The notes beneath the pieces are model-generated. The model was not told the DNA's origin, searched no databases, and saw nothing but the letters and a program-made list of their open reading frames with translations. This document shows, in pieces, positions 1 to 5,555 of a DNA stretch of 6,008 nt (positions are counted from its first letter, which is position 1; each line of letters begins with the position of its first letter). Source of the DNA: Nitrospirae bacterium GWC2_56_14 (GTDB taxonomy: Bacteria; Nitrospirota; UBA9217); assembly GCA_001803705.1 (NCBI GenBank), contig MHDY01000088.1, forward strand, positions 1-6,008. Reading direction: 5' to 3'. Both the position numbers and the translations under genes were made by a program.

Positions 1-2
1 GG

Positions 3-521
3 AACAAAGATGAAGCGTTGATATGGCGCGGGCCGGCAAAGCATGGAGTGATCAAGCAGTTTCTCAGCACCGTCGACTGGGGAGGATTGGATTACCTGAT
101 TGTCGATTGCCCTCCGGGGACCGGCGACGAGCCCCTTTCGGTTGTGCAACTCCTTGAAAATGCCGATGGAGCCGTCATCGTCACTACCCCACAGGACGTT
201 GCCCTTGCCGACGTGCGGAAATCGATCACCTTTTGCCGCCAGATCAACCTGCCGGTTATCGGGGTCGTGGAAAACATGAGCGGCTTTTCCTGCCCCCATT
301 GCGGAGAAGTCGTCGACATATTCAAAAGCGGCGGTGGAATGCAGATGGCAAGCCAGATGAACGTACCGTTCCTGGGCCGCATCCCCCTCGATCCCGCCAT
401 GGTCGGATCGGGTGACGCAGGACAGCCTATCGTCGAGCACCAGGCAGCGTCCCCGACGGCTATAGCCTTTGCGCATATTGTCGCGAAAATTACTGAGGCG
501 GATGCCGGTAACCTTGGATAG
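3..521 (+). CDS. mrp: Mrp/NBP35 (ApbC-like) Fe-S cluster carrier ATPase, C-terminal part
   Basis: This is the C-terminal part of a cytoplasmic P-loop ATPase of the Mrp/NBP35 family, which bind and transfer Fe-S clusters to apoproteins. The frame is open to the left edge, so the N-terminus with the Walker A lysine is missing; the TTG at 18 is internal, because the residues before it (NKDEALIWRGP) already match the family. Visible motifs are DYLIVDCPPGTGDEPLSV (switch II/Walker B region), a TTPQDVALADV segment, and VVENMSGFSCPHCG, whose CPHC pair is the usual bridging cluster ligand. The later SGGG..A, PFLGRIPLDP and GDAGQPIV blocks are also typical. It ends 19 bases before the selenoprotein gene and is probably co-transcribed with it. 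Family assignment is secure; the client protein is unknown. Neighbouring radical SAM and NifX-like genes suggest a role in cofactor assembly. Confidence 0.93.
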   Translation, partial: NKDEALIWRGPAKHGVIKQFLSTVDWGGLDYLIVDCPPGTGDEPLSVVQLLENADGAVIVTTPQDVALADVRKSITFCRQINLPVIGVVENMSGFSCPHCGEVVDIFKSGGGMQMASQMNVPFLGRIPLDPAMVGSGDAGQPIVEHQAASPTAIAFAHIVAKITEADAGNLG

Positions 522-526
522 AATGG

Positions 527-533
527 AAAGGAG
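527..533 (+). promoter_or_regulatory. Strong ribosome binding site for the UGA-containing gene
   Basis: AAAGGAG lies 7 bases before the ATG at 541. Without UGA readthrough this ATG would make only a ten-residue peptide, so this near-ideal site decides in favour of a real gene that continues past the TGA. Confidence 0.8.
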
Positions 534-540
534 CAGGCCA

Positions 541-792
541 ATGGATATCAGGATAGTCTTTTGCCCTTCCTGAAGTCATTCCCCTGTCGCGGCCGGTCTG
601 GCCCGCATCATCGAACAGACGGGGTGGGATTTGAGGGTGTCCCTGGAAAAGAATGCGCCACTGGGCGAATTTGCAGTGTATGTGGACGAGGAGCAGGTGT
701 TCTCACGACTGGAGCAGAGAAGCCTCCCTGATCCGACCGACATCATCATGCAGATTCAGTCCCGGCTTTTCGACAACCCGGCATCGGAATAA
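541..792 (+). CDS. SelW/Rdx-family selenoprotein with CxxU motif (in-frame UGA at 571-573)
   Basis: Read with TGA at 571-573 as selenocysteine, this encodes 83 residues ending at TAA 790-792. The protein begins MDIRIVFCPS-U-SHSPVAAGLA. The beta strand followed by C8-P9-S10-U11 is the CxxU/CxxC redox site of the thioredoxin-fold SelW/Rdx family. Later blocks fit too: GEFAVYVDEEQVFSRL resembles the family pattern of a hydrophobic strand, an acidic turn and 'lvFSR', and SLPDPTDIIMQI resembles its closing 'fP....i.q.I' helix. Length is usual for the family (about 75-100). The probable role is a cytoplasmic thiol/selenol oxidoreductase with an unknown partner. It has an excellent ribosome binding site, lies just after the Mrp gene, and a SECIS-like hairpin follows the UGA. 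The alternative is a nonsense mutation of a CxxC member, but the coding pattern stays intact for 72 codons after the UGA. The Sec machinery is not in the window. Confidence 0.85.
571..606 (+). promoter_or_regulatory. Selenocysteine UGA codon with bacterial SECIS-like hairpin
   Basis: The UGA is 571-573. Downstream, 589-594 (GCGGCC) pairs with 600-606 (GGCCCGC), leaving one bulged C on the 3' side and a five-base loop GGUCU at 595-599. The loop begins 21 bases after the UGA, within the range expected for bacterial SECIS elements, and the loop opens with G as SelB recognition usually requires. From memory the E. coli fdhF SECIS loop also contains GGUCU, though there the bulged base is a U on the 5' side. 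The structure was paired by hand; no folding energy was computed. Confidence 0.7.
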
Positions 793-807
793 TGGGGGAG
801 GAAACGA

Positions 808-863
808 ATGGATTTGAGCCAACAGCTCATGGCGGTTGCGCAGCAGCAGGGTGACGAAGCGAG
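808..863 (+). other. Probable original 5' end of the next small gene, now out of frame
   Basis: ATG 808 follows a strong GGGGGAGG site (794-801), and its frame reads MDLSQQLMAVAQQQGDEAS, a plausible helical start with high third-position GC. This frame stops at TGA 892-894, while the good coding frame downstream (864-1058) is shifted by one base. Joining the two somewhere between about 855 and 891 would give a protein of about 83 residues. I see no slippery heptamer, so a one-base loss or sequence error is more likely than programmed frameshifting. Confidence 0.5.
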
Positions 864-1058
864 TTGCCTGTCTGGCTTCTGTCGGAGATTCTGACGATTG
901 CGGAGAATGCGGATCTCGTCGATGAACATTCTCCGCTCGTCGAGACACTTATCGACCAGATCAGGAATTTTGATCCCTGTGCCGGCACGGGGTGTTTCGA
1001 TACGTCCGTCAACGCAGAATCGATCCAGAGGACGATCCAGCTGATCAAGGCAGCCTGA
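864..1058 (+). CDS. Small unknown protein with DPC-x4-C motif; 5' end apparently frameshifted
   Basis: As an intact frame this gives 64 residues from TTG 864, a poor start with no good ribosome binding site. The body is clearly protein-like (LLSEILTIAENADLVDEHS, LVETLIDQIRNFDPC) with two amphipathic helices, then a DPCAGTGC cysteine pair and a C-terminal helix. Its natural N-terminus is probably the segment at 808-863 in another frame. In the 864 frame, an alternative upstream reading starts at ATG 792 and meets TGA at 852. The IRNFDPC stretch loosely recalls the C-terminal DPCxxCxxH ligand motif of NiFe-hydrogenase large subunits, but the cysteine spacing differs and there is no following histidine, so I do not assign that function. 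It lies between the selenoprotein and the radical SAM gene. It may be a small metal- or redox-linked partner, or a damaged gene. Confidence 0.6.
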   Translation: MPVWLLSEILTIAENADLVDEHSPLVETLIDQIRNFDPCAGTGCFDTSVNAESIQRTIQLIKAA

Positions 1059-1102
1059 CGTTGCCGCGAGCTCATCACCGGCATGCGCTCTTGGAGGGGC
1101 CG

Positions 1103-2101
1103 GTGGAAATTCATGACATAATCAAGAAGTCCCGCAATAGGGAGCCGTTCTCTCGTGAGGAAGTAGTGGCGATGCTCGCACTGCCGGCCGACTCCCTCAA
1201 TTCCTATGTACTCATGGGGGAGGCGGCGCGGATTTCACGGGAGGTAAGCGCCAACCGGGCCGAGATCCATGCCCAACTGGCGCTCAATCTTGCGCCCTGT
1301 CCGAAGGACTGCCTGTTCTGCTCATTCGCAGTCGCAAACGGTATTTTCAGCACGTCGACGGTAGCATCTCCCGAGGATGCCGTCAGACAGGCACGCCAGC
1401 TTGAAAATGATGGGGCCAACGCACTTTACATCATGGTGACTGCCAACTTCGATCTCGGCGCGTACCTGGAGATGTCGAAGGAGATCCGGAGGAACCTCCG
1501 CCCGGAAACGGTGCTGATCGCGAACGTAGGTGACGACTACGCCAGCAGCGCCCGGGCACTGGTCGCTGCCGGTTTTCGGGGTGTGTATCATGCGATCCGG
1601 CTGCGGGAGGGGACCGACACAACCATCAGCACGACCCGCAGGTTCGAAAGCATCAGGATGTTTCAGGATGCTGGCCTGTCGATAGGGACCTGTGTCGAGC
1701 CGGTCGGTCCGGAGCACACGAACGAGGAAGTCGCCGACATGATCATGTTCACCGCCTTCCTCGATCCCTCCTTCAGCGGCGCGGCGCGCCGCATCTCCAT
1801 ACCGGGGACGGCCATGGCGGCCAGGGGGATGATATCCGAACTGCGCATGGCTCAGATCGTCGCCGTCACGCGCCTGGCGATGCCGCGAAGCGTTACGGGC
1901 AACTGCTCCCACGAGCCGGGTGCGATCCCGATCATGGGAGGCGCCAACCTGCTCTGGGCGGAGGTGGGAGCCAATCCGCGCGACACTGCCGAACGCACCG
2001 AAACCGGGCGTGGACATTCGGTCGCCGCGGTCCGGCAACTGTTCACCGAGACCGAATGGCGGACACTGGATGGACCATCCAGCTTTTTCCGCACCCGATG
2101 A
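1103..2101 (+). CDS. BioB/HydE/PylB-like radical SAM enzyme
   Basis: The protein has 332 residues from GTG 1103, chosen because GGAGGGG (1093-1099) sits just upstream and the product then begins V/M-EIHDIIKKSRNREPFS, like the N-terminal helices of the biotin synthase group. C66, C70 and C73 (PCPKDCLFC) form the CX3CX2C site for the [4Fe-4S] cluster that cleaves S-adenosylmethionine. A TIM-barrel pattern follows: GANALYIMVT strand, ETVLIANVGD strand, TTRRFESIRMFQDAGLSIGTCVEPVG (BioB-like), and a GGANLLWAEVGANPRD end resembling the BATS-type tail. Biotin synthase itself is unlikely: the usual HNLDTS segment is absent (YHAIRLREGTD instead) and no bio genes are near. HydE, PylB and HmdB are the nearest ideas. 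The substrate is unknown; the two downstream methyltransferases suggest a multi-step small-molecule or cofactor pathway. Confidence 0.88.
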   Translation: MEIHDIIKKSRNREPFSREEVVAMLALPADSLNSYVLMGEAARISREVSANRAEIHAQLALNLAPCPKDCLFCSFAVANGIFSTSTVASPEDAVRQARQLENDGANALYIMVTANFDLGAYLEMSKEIRRNLRPETVLIANVGDDYASSARALVAAGFRGVYHAIRLREGTDTTISTTRRFESIRMFQDAGLSIGTCVEPVGPEHTNEEVADMIMFTAFLDPSFSGAARRISIPGTAMAARGMISELRMAQIVAVTRLAMPRSVTGNCSHEPGAIPIMGGANLLWAEVGANPRDTAERTETGRGHSVAAVRQLFTETEWRTLDGPSSFFRTR

Positions 2102-2115
2102 CCGGGAGGAGCATC

Positions 2116-2562
2116 ATGAAACCAACGACGAGAATAGGCATAATCATCTGTGACCGCTATCGTTGCTGCGCAGGGGGCAAGTGCCTACGGGCGATGCGGA
2201 ACCGGGAAGGGGCCTTCAGCTGCTATGGGGATGCCGAGGTGGAACTCGTCGGGTTTACCACCTGCAACGGTTGTCCCGGCGGCAACGTGGAATATGCCGG
2301 CGACGAGATGGTGAAGAATGGCGCGCAGGTGATTCACCTTGCTACCGGCCTGGTCGTCGGGTATCCTCCCTGCCGGTCGATTGCCGCCTTTAAAGCATAT
2401 CTGGAGCAGCGGTACGGGGTGGCGGTGGTTGTAGGCACCCACCCGATACCGAAGAAGTATCTCGACATGCATACCCGGCTCGGCTCATGGAAAAGCCCTT
2501 CGTGGGAGCCGCTCCTCGCGCCGATCATGTGCGACGCGGAGACCCGGGCACGGTACGACTGA
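2116..2562 (+). CDS. CGGC-domain cysteine-rich putative metal-binding protein
   Basis: The protein has 148 residues from ATG 2116, with GGGAGGA at 2104-2110 just upstream. It begins with a hydrophobic strand (RIGIIIC) and then RYRCCAGGKC (C17, C18, C23), the CxGGxC core that names the CGGC domain family. Further cysteines are C36, the TTCNGCPGGN pair (C50, C53), YPPC (C86) and one near the C-terminus, nine in all with C12. Together with H74 and the THPIP and DMH histidines these make a metal or Fe-S site plausible. About 30 residues after the LDMH segment extend beyond the usual domain. It probably acts in the cytoplasm, since no signal peptide or membrane segment is seen. The family has no firmly established biochemical role known to me. 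It is separated by 14 bases from the radical SAM gene. Confidence 0.85.
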   Translation: MKPTTRIGIIICDRYRCCAGGKCLRAMRNREGAFSCYGDAEVELVGFTTCNGCPGGNVEYAGDEMVKNGAQVIHLATGLVVGYPPCRSIAAFKAYLEQRYGVAVVVGTHPIPKKYLDMHTRLGSWKSPSWEPLLAPIMCDAETRARYD

Positions 2563-2585
2563 AGCAAGCGACGGAGGTACACGAC

Positions 2586-3269
2586 GTGATCCAGGATCCG
2601 GACAATCTGTATATCGCGACGATTCGCGCCAACTGTGACATAGACGGCAAGGACATACTCGAGATAGGGTGCGGCAAGGGGAGAATAACCCGGGACCTGG
2701 CGAAGCACGCGAGGCGGGTGGTGGCGACGGACCCTGACCCGGCGGCACTCGACATCGCGCGGGCCACCAATGGCGCGGTGAACCTCGACTATGTGTACGC
2801 TCCTACCGGAGTGCCCGACCTTCCCCCCGCAACATTCGATGTAGTCATGTATACTCTTTCATTCCACCACGTTCCCGAACATGAAATGCTGGCGAGCCTC
2901 CAAGCGGCGGCGAAGCTGTTGCGTAACGGTGGGGCCATTGTCATTGTCGAACCGGGTGACGGCGGGTCGTTCACCGAAACGAAGGAACGGTTCGGGGCCG
3001 GGAGCGGCGACGAAACGCCGGCCAGGCAGGCAGCGATCCTCGCCATGAACGGTTTCGATGGGTGGCGGGTCGGCGATACGGTCCACTTCCGGACCTCCTT
3101 CACCTTCGAAAACGACGAGGACTTCCTGAACAGCATGCTGCCTGGACACCTGCAGCAGCCTGCAGATTTCGTGGGGGGAGTCAGGCAGTTTCTCGATCAG
3201 TATAAGAATGCCGATGGCATCCTCCTCGATGCCGACCGCCGGCTGAACGTACTGCGACAAACAAGCTGA
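2586..3269 (+). CDS. Class I SAM-dependent methyltransferase (first of two)
   Basis: The protein has 227 residues from GTG 2586, chosen because GGAGG (2573-2577) lies 8 bases upstream and this avoids a long overlap; the longer reading from ATG 2487 would overlap the CGGC gene by 76 bases and adds a low-complexity, non-family N-terminus. Motif I is ILEIGCGKGRI (about residues 24-34), the acidic motif II end is VVATDPDP, and FDVVMYTLSFHHVPEHEM and LLRNGGAIVIVEPGDGG match the post-motif strand and motif III of type 11/12 methyltransferases. The C-terminal part (FTFENDEDFLNSMLPG, FLDQYKNADGILLDADRR) has no motif I recognise and is likely a substrate cap. The substrate is not predictable. Its position between a metal-binding protein and a second methyltransferase suggests successive methylations in one pathway. 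Confidence 0.87.
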   Translation: MIQDPDNLYIATIRANCDIDGKDILEIGCGKGRITRDLAKHARRVVATDPDPAALDIARATNGAVNLDYVYAPTGVPDLPPATFDVVMYTLSFHHVPEHEMLASLQAAAKLLRNGGAIVIVEPGDGGSFTETKERFGAGSGDETPARQAAILAMNGFDGWRVGDTVHFRTSFTFENDEDFLNSMLPGHLQQPADFVGGVRQFLDQYKNADGILLDADRRLNVLRQTS

Positions 3270-3314
3270 AGCCGGCTCCTTTCGACCACCTTCCGGCGAT
3301 GTGGGACGTATGAC

Positions 3315-3950
3315 ATGACGCAACTGAGAACAGGGCGACGCAGGTATTACGATATCTTCTCCCACTGCTATGATGCATTTATCAGGCTTCATTCCCGGCA
3401 GAACGAGGACGATACCCGTGATTTCCTGGTGGATGCCGCGCACCTGGGGGGAAAGTGCATACCGCGGATTCTGGATGTCTGCTGCGGAACCGGATCGGTC
3501 ATCCTTACGTTTAAGGAACGGTGCCCCGACGCCCTCGCGGTCGGGTATGACTTTTCCCACGGCATGCTGAGCAGGGCACAGGAGAAAAATCGTGGCGACA
3601 CCGTTTTCGTGGAAGGTGACGCGGCGGCGCTACCCTTTGCCGAGGATACGTTCGACGTGGTGACCTGCTCCCATGCCCTCTATGAACTGAAGGGGGAGAC
3701 ACGGCAGACCGCCCTGCGGGAGATGAAGCGGGTGGTGCGTCCCGATGGTTACGTGCTGGTCATGGAGCATGAGGTGCCCCGTCATCCGGTCGTCAGGTTT
3801 CTGTTTCACGTCCGGATGGCTTCGATGGGGGCAAAGGATGCCCGTGAATTTGTCAGGGGAGGATTGGATCCTTTCAGAAGGATATTCCCCAGCGTCTCCC
3901 TGAGCCATTCACGGACCGGAAAGAGCAAGCTGGTGAGCTGCCGGAAATGA
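3315..3950 (+). CDS. Class I SAM-dependent methyltransferase (UbiE-like, second of two)
   Basis: The protein has 211 residues from ATG 3315. The ribosome binding site is weak (GGGA at 3303-3306), so a different start is possible. The N-terminus RRYYDIFSHCYDAF is the 'YD.fs..YD' entry common in UbiE/type 11 methyltransferases. Motif I is ILDVCCGTGSV (about 52-62); motif II AVGYDFSHGML, then GDAAALPFAEDTFDVVTCSHALYEL and MKRVVRPDGYVLVMEHEVP follow in normal order. The C-terminus is short with a basic FVRGGLDPFRRIFPS segment, which could contact the substrate or a partner. It shows no close similarity to the upstream methyltransferase beyond the shared fold, so the pair is not a simple duplication. 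Quinone methylation (UbiE proper) is not supported by the context. Confidence 0.87.
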   Translation: MTQLRTGRRRYYDIFSHCYDAFIRLHSRQNEDDTRDFLVDAAHLGGKCIPRILDVCCGTGSVILTFKERCPDALAVGYDFSHGMLSRAQEKNRGDTVFVEGDAAALPFAEDTFDVVTCSHALYELKGETRQTALREMKRVVRPDGYVLVMEHEVPRHPVVRFLFHVRMASMGAKDAREFVRGGLDPFRRIFPSVSLSHSRTGKSKLVSCRK

Positions 3951-3998
3951 GACCGGCCGACTGGTCGTTGAAACAGCGCTGAGCCGCCGGAGCCTGTC

Positions 3999-5354
3999 AT
4001 GGTTGCCACACAGAAAGATCAGGCACTTTCCCCACTGACCGGAGCCATACTGGAAAGCATTTCCGATGGTGTATTTACCGTCGATCTCCATTGGAACATA
4101 ACCTCCTTCAACCGGGCGGCGGAAGAAATTACCGGTATTCCGCGGAAAGAAGCGATCGGCCGGCTCTGCTCCGAAGTCTTCAAATCAAGCATGTGCGAAG
4201 CCGAGTGTGCCCTCAAGGGTACGCTGCGAACCGGAAAGCCGATTATCAACAAGTCCGGGTACATTATAGACGCGGAGGGGGACCGCATCCCGGTCAGCGT
4301 CTCTACCGCCGTGCTCCGCGACGGGACCGGGACAGTCATAGGCGGCGCCGAGACGTTCCGCGATCTGAGCGAGATCGCGGCGCTGCGGAAAGAGCTGGAA
4401 GGACGCTTCCGTGCAGGCGACCTCATCAGCCACAGTCCGGCGATGCGCCCGGTGTTCGACCTCCTGCCCGCCCTGGCGTCCAGCTCGACTACTGTCCTCA
4501 TCCAGGGTGAAACGGGAACGGGCAAGGAGCTGGTTGCCCGCGCCATCCACGGGATGAGCCGGTTCTCCAGGAAGGCTTTCGTAGCGGTCAATTGCGGCGC
4601 GCTGCCCGACGCGCTGCTGGAATCGGAACTGTTCGGCTACAAGAAGGGCGCCTTTACCGGTGCCATCCGCGACAAGCCCGGCAGGTTCGCACTTGCCGGC
4701 GACGGCACCCTCTTCCTGGACGAAATCGGCGAAATAAGCCCGGCACTTCAGGTGCGGCTTCTACGGGTGGTACAGGAGCGAGAGTACGAGCCGTTGGGAG
4801 CCACCAGGTCCGAAATGACCCATGCTCGAATCATTGTCGCCACTAACCGCGATCTTTCCGCCATGGTCAAAAATGGCGAATTCCGCCAGGACCTCTATTA
4901 CCGTCTGAACGTCATTTCCCTCGAAATCCCCCCCCTGCGCAGGCGCAAGGAGGATATCCCGCTCCTTGTGGAACACTTCGTCGACCAGTTCAATCATCTC
5001 CAGAACAAAACCGTCAGCGGCTTTACCCCCGGAGCGTATTCCCTGCTGATGGCCCATGATTGGCCCGGAAATGTCCGTGAACTGGAGAACGTGGTGGAAC
5101 GGGCGTTCATCCTGTGCACGTCACGATGGGTGACCCCGGAACATCTCCCGGAGGAACTTACCGGTGCCCGACCCATATCCGCCGGCCCGGGGGACATCCA
5201 TTCCGCAAAACGTGTTATGGAAGAGCAGTCCATTATGGGCGCACTGAAACGGAACAGCTTCAACCGTGCCGCCGCCGCTCGCGAGCTGGGCATTCACAAA
5301 ACCACGCTCTATCGAAAAATGAAAGAGCTGGACCTTTTCCCCCTTCCCGAATAG
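3999..5354 (+). CDS. PAS-domain sigma-54 activator (AAA+, Fis-type HTH)
   Basis: The protein has 451 residues; GGAG at 3989-3992 is 6 bases before the ATG. Residues 14-125 form a PAS sensor (ILESISDGVFTVDLHWNITSFNRAAEEITG), including a cysteine cluster C57, C66 and C70. A short helical linker leads to the AAA+ domain: Walker A GETGTGKE (170-177), the GAFTGA loop that contacts sigma-54 (217-222), Walker B GTLFLDE (236-242), arginine-finger region FRQDLYYRLNV, and WPGNVRELENVVE. The Fis-type HTH is near 416-441 (NSFNRAAAARELGIHKTTLYRK). There is no receiver domain, so it senses directly, possibly redox or metals through the PAS cysteines (inference). It is the last gene of the dense run and directly precedes a sigma-54 promoter with two upstream repeats, its likely target. 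Confidence 0.95.
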   Translation: MVATQKDQALSPLTGAILESISDGVFTVDLHWNITSFNRAAEEITGIPRKEAIGRLCSEVFKSSMCEAECALKGTLRTGKPIINKSGYIIDAEGDRIPVSVSTAVLRDGTGTVIGGAETFRDLSEIAALRKELEGRFRAGDLISHSPAMRPVFDLLPALASSSTTVLIQGETGTGKELVARAIHGMSRFSRKAFVAVNCGALPDALLESELFGYKKGAFTGAIRDKPGRFALAGDGTLFLDEIGEISPALQVRLLRVVQEREYEPLGATRSEMTHARIIVATNRDLSAMVKNGEFRQDLYYRLNVISLEIPPLRRRKEDIPLLVEHFVDQFNHLQNKTVSGFTPGAYSLLMAHDWPGNVRELENVVERAFILCTSRWVTPEHLPEELTGARPISAGPGDIHSAKRVMEEQSIMGALKRNSFNRAAAARELGIHKTTLYRKMKELDLFPLPE

Positions 5355-5378
5355 TCACTACATTTTTTCCCATTGTGC

Positions 5379-5396
5379 AGGTGCGCGTTTGCAACC
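5379..5396 (+). promoter_or_regulatory. Distal, degenerate upstream activator site
   Basis: The right half TTGCAACC (5389-5396) exactly repeats the right half of the proximal site, 33 bases away (about three helical turns); the left half is degenerate (12 of 18 positions match the proximal site). The two copies sit on one face of the helix, as expected for cooperative sigma-54 activator binding. Confidence 0.5.
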
Positions 5397-5411
5397 ATCT
5401 GCTTTCCCAAA

Positions 5412-5429
5412 GGTTGCAGTATTGCAACC
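5412..5429 (+). promoter_or_regulatory. Proximal upstream activator site, perfect inverted repeat
   Basis: GGTTGCA-GTAT-TGCAACC is a perfect 7-4-7 inverted repeat centred about 95 bases upstream of the -24 element, the usual position for a sigma-54 activator enhancer. The Fis-HTH activator is encoded immediately upstream. A terminator role for the activator gene is less likely because no U-run follows the stem (only CTTT). Confidence 0.65.
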
Positions 5430-5473
5430 CTTTGCCGGTCATGCGCGCAGCCATACAGAAAATAACCTAATAA

Positions 5474-5486
5474 AATCAAGAAGATA
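5474..5486 (+). promoter_or_regulatory. Possible IHF bending site
   Basis: AATCAA-GAAG-ATA matches the IHF core WATCAAnnnnTTR except for the first T of TTR. It lies in the AT-rich stretch 5459-5498 between the enhancer-like repeats and the -24/-12 promoter, where DNA bending helps activator looping. Tentative: AT-rich DNA gives chance matches. Confidence 0.35.
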
Positions 5487-5512
5487 ATTTTAGTTATTCC
5501 GCATCGCCTTTC

Positions 5513-5528
5513 TGGCGTGCCTGTTGCT
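5513..5528 (+). promoter_or_regulatory. Sigma-54 (-24/-12) promoter of the NifX-like gene
   Basis: TGGCGTGCCTGTTGCT fits the consensus TGGCACGnnnnTTGCW with the invariant GG and GC separated by exactly 10 bases; the only departures are two bases in the -24 box (GT for AC). The predicted start is near 5539, giving a leader of about 16 bases before ATG 5556, with GGAG at 5545-5548 as ribosome binding site. Confidence 0.85.
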
Positions 5529-5555
5529 ATCTAACATAGTGAATGGAGCGCCCCG

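Noticed and set aside
852..854. Second selenocysteine UGA in the frame starting at ATG 792
   Set aside because: The segment 792-851 in this frame has poor third-position GC, there is a better start at 808 in another frame, and the hairpin at 856-879 has no G-starting loop at a suitable distance. Kept only as an alternative in the findings.
958..1058. NiFe-hydrogenase large-subunit C-terminus
   Set aside because: IRNFDPC is suggestive, but the second cysteine is C-x4-C rather than CxxC, no histidine follows, and no hydrogenase genes are present.
1322..2038. Long minus-strand open frame opposite the radical SAM gene
   Set aside because: Composition is Arg/Pro/Gly-rich without motifs, and it mirrors high-GC codon use of a well-supported gene on the other strand.
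2264..2275. TGCAACGGTTG as a further activator site
   Set aside because: Half-sites are in the wrong order and inside a coding region with no -24/-12 promoter nearby.
2487..2585. Upstream ATG for the first methyltransferase
   Set aside because: No good ribosome binding site, a long overlap with the CGGC gene and non-family sequence; GTG 2586 has GGAGG at proper spacing.
3270..3314. GCCGG...CCGGC inverted repeat between the two methyltransferase genes
   Set aside because: Five-base arms with a loop of about 17 bases in GC-rich DNA; expected by chance.
3951..3966. Hairpin GACCGG-CCGA-CTGGTC right after the second methyltransferase stop, as a terminator
   Set aside because: Only six pairs including a G-U, followed by GTTGAAAC with no U-run; the next gene starts 32 bases later and is probably co-transcribed.
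5356..5372. T-run ACATTTTTTCCC after the activator as a terminator
   Set aside because: No stem of useful length precedes it.
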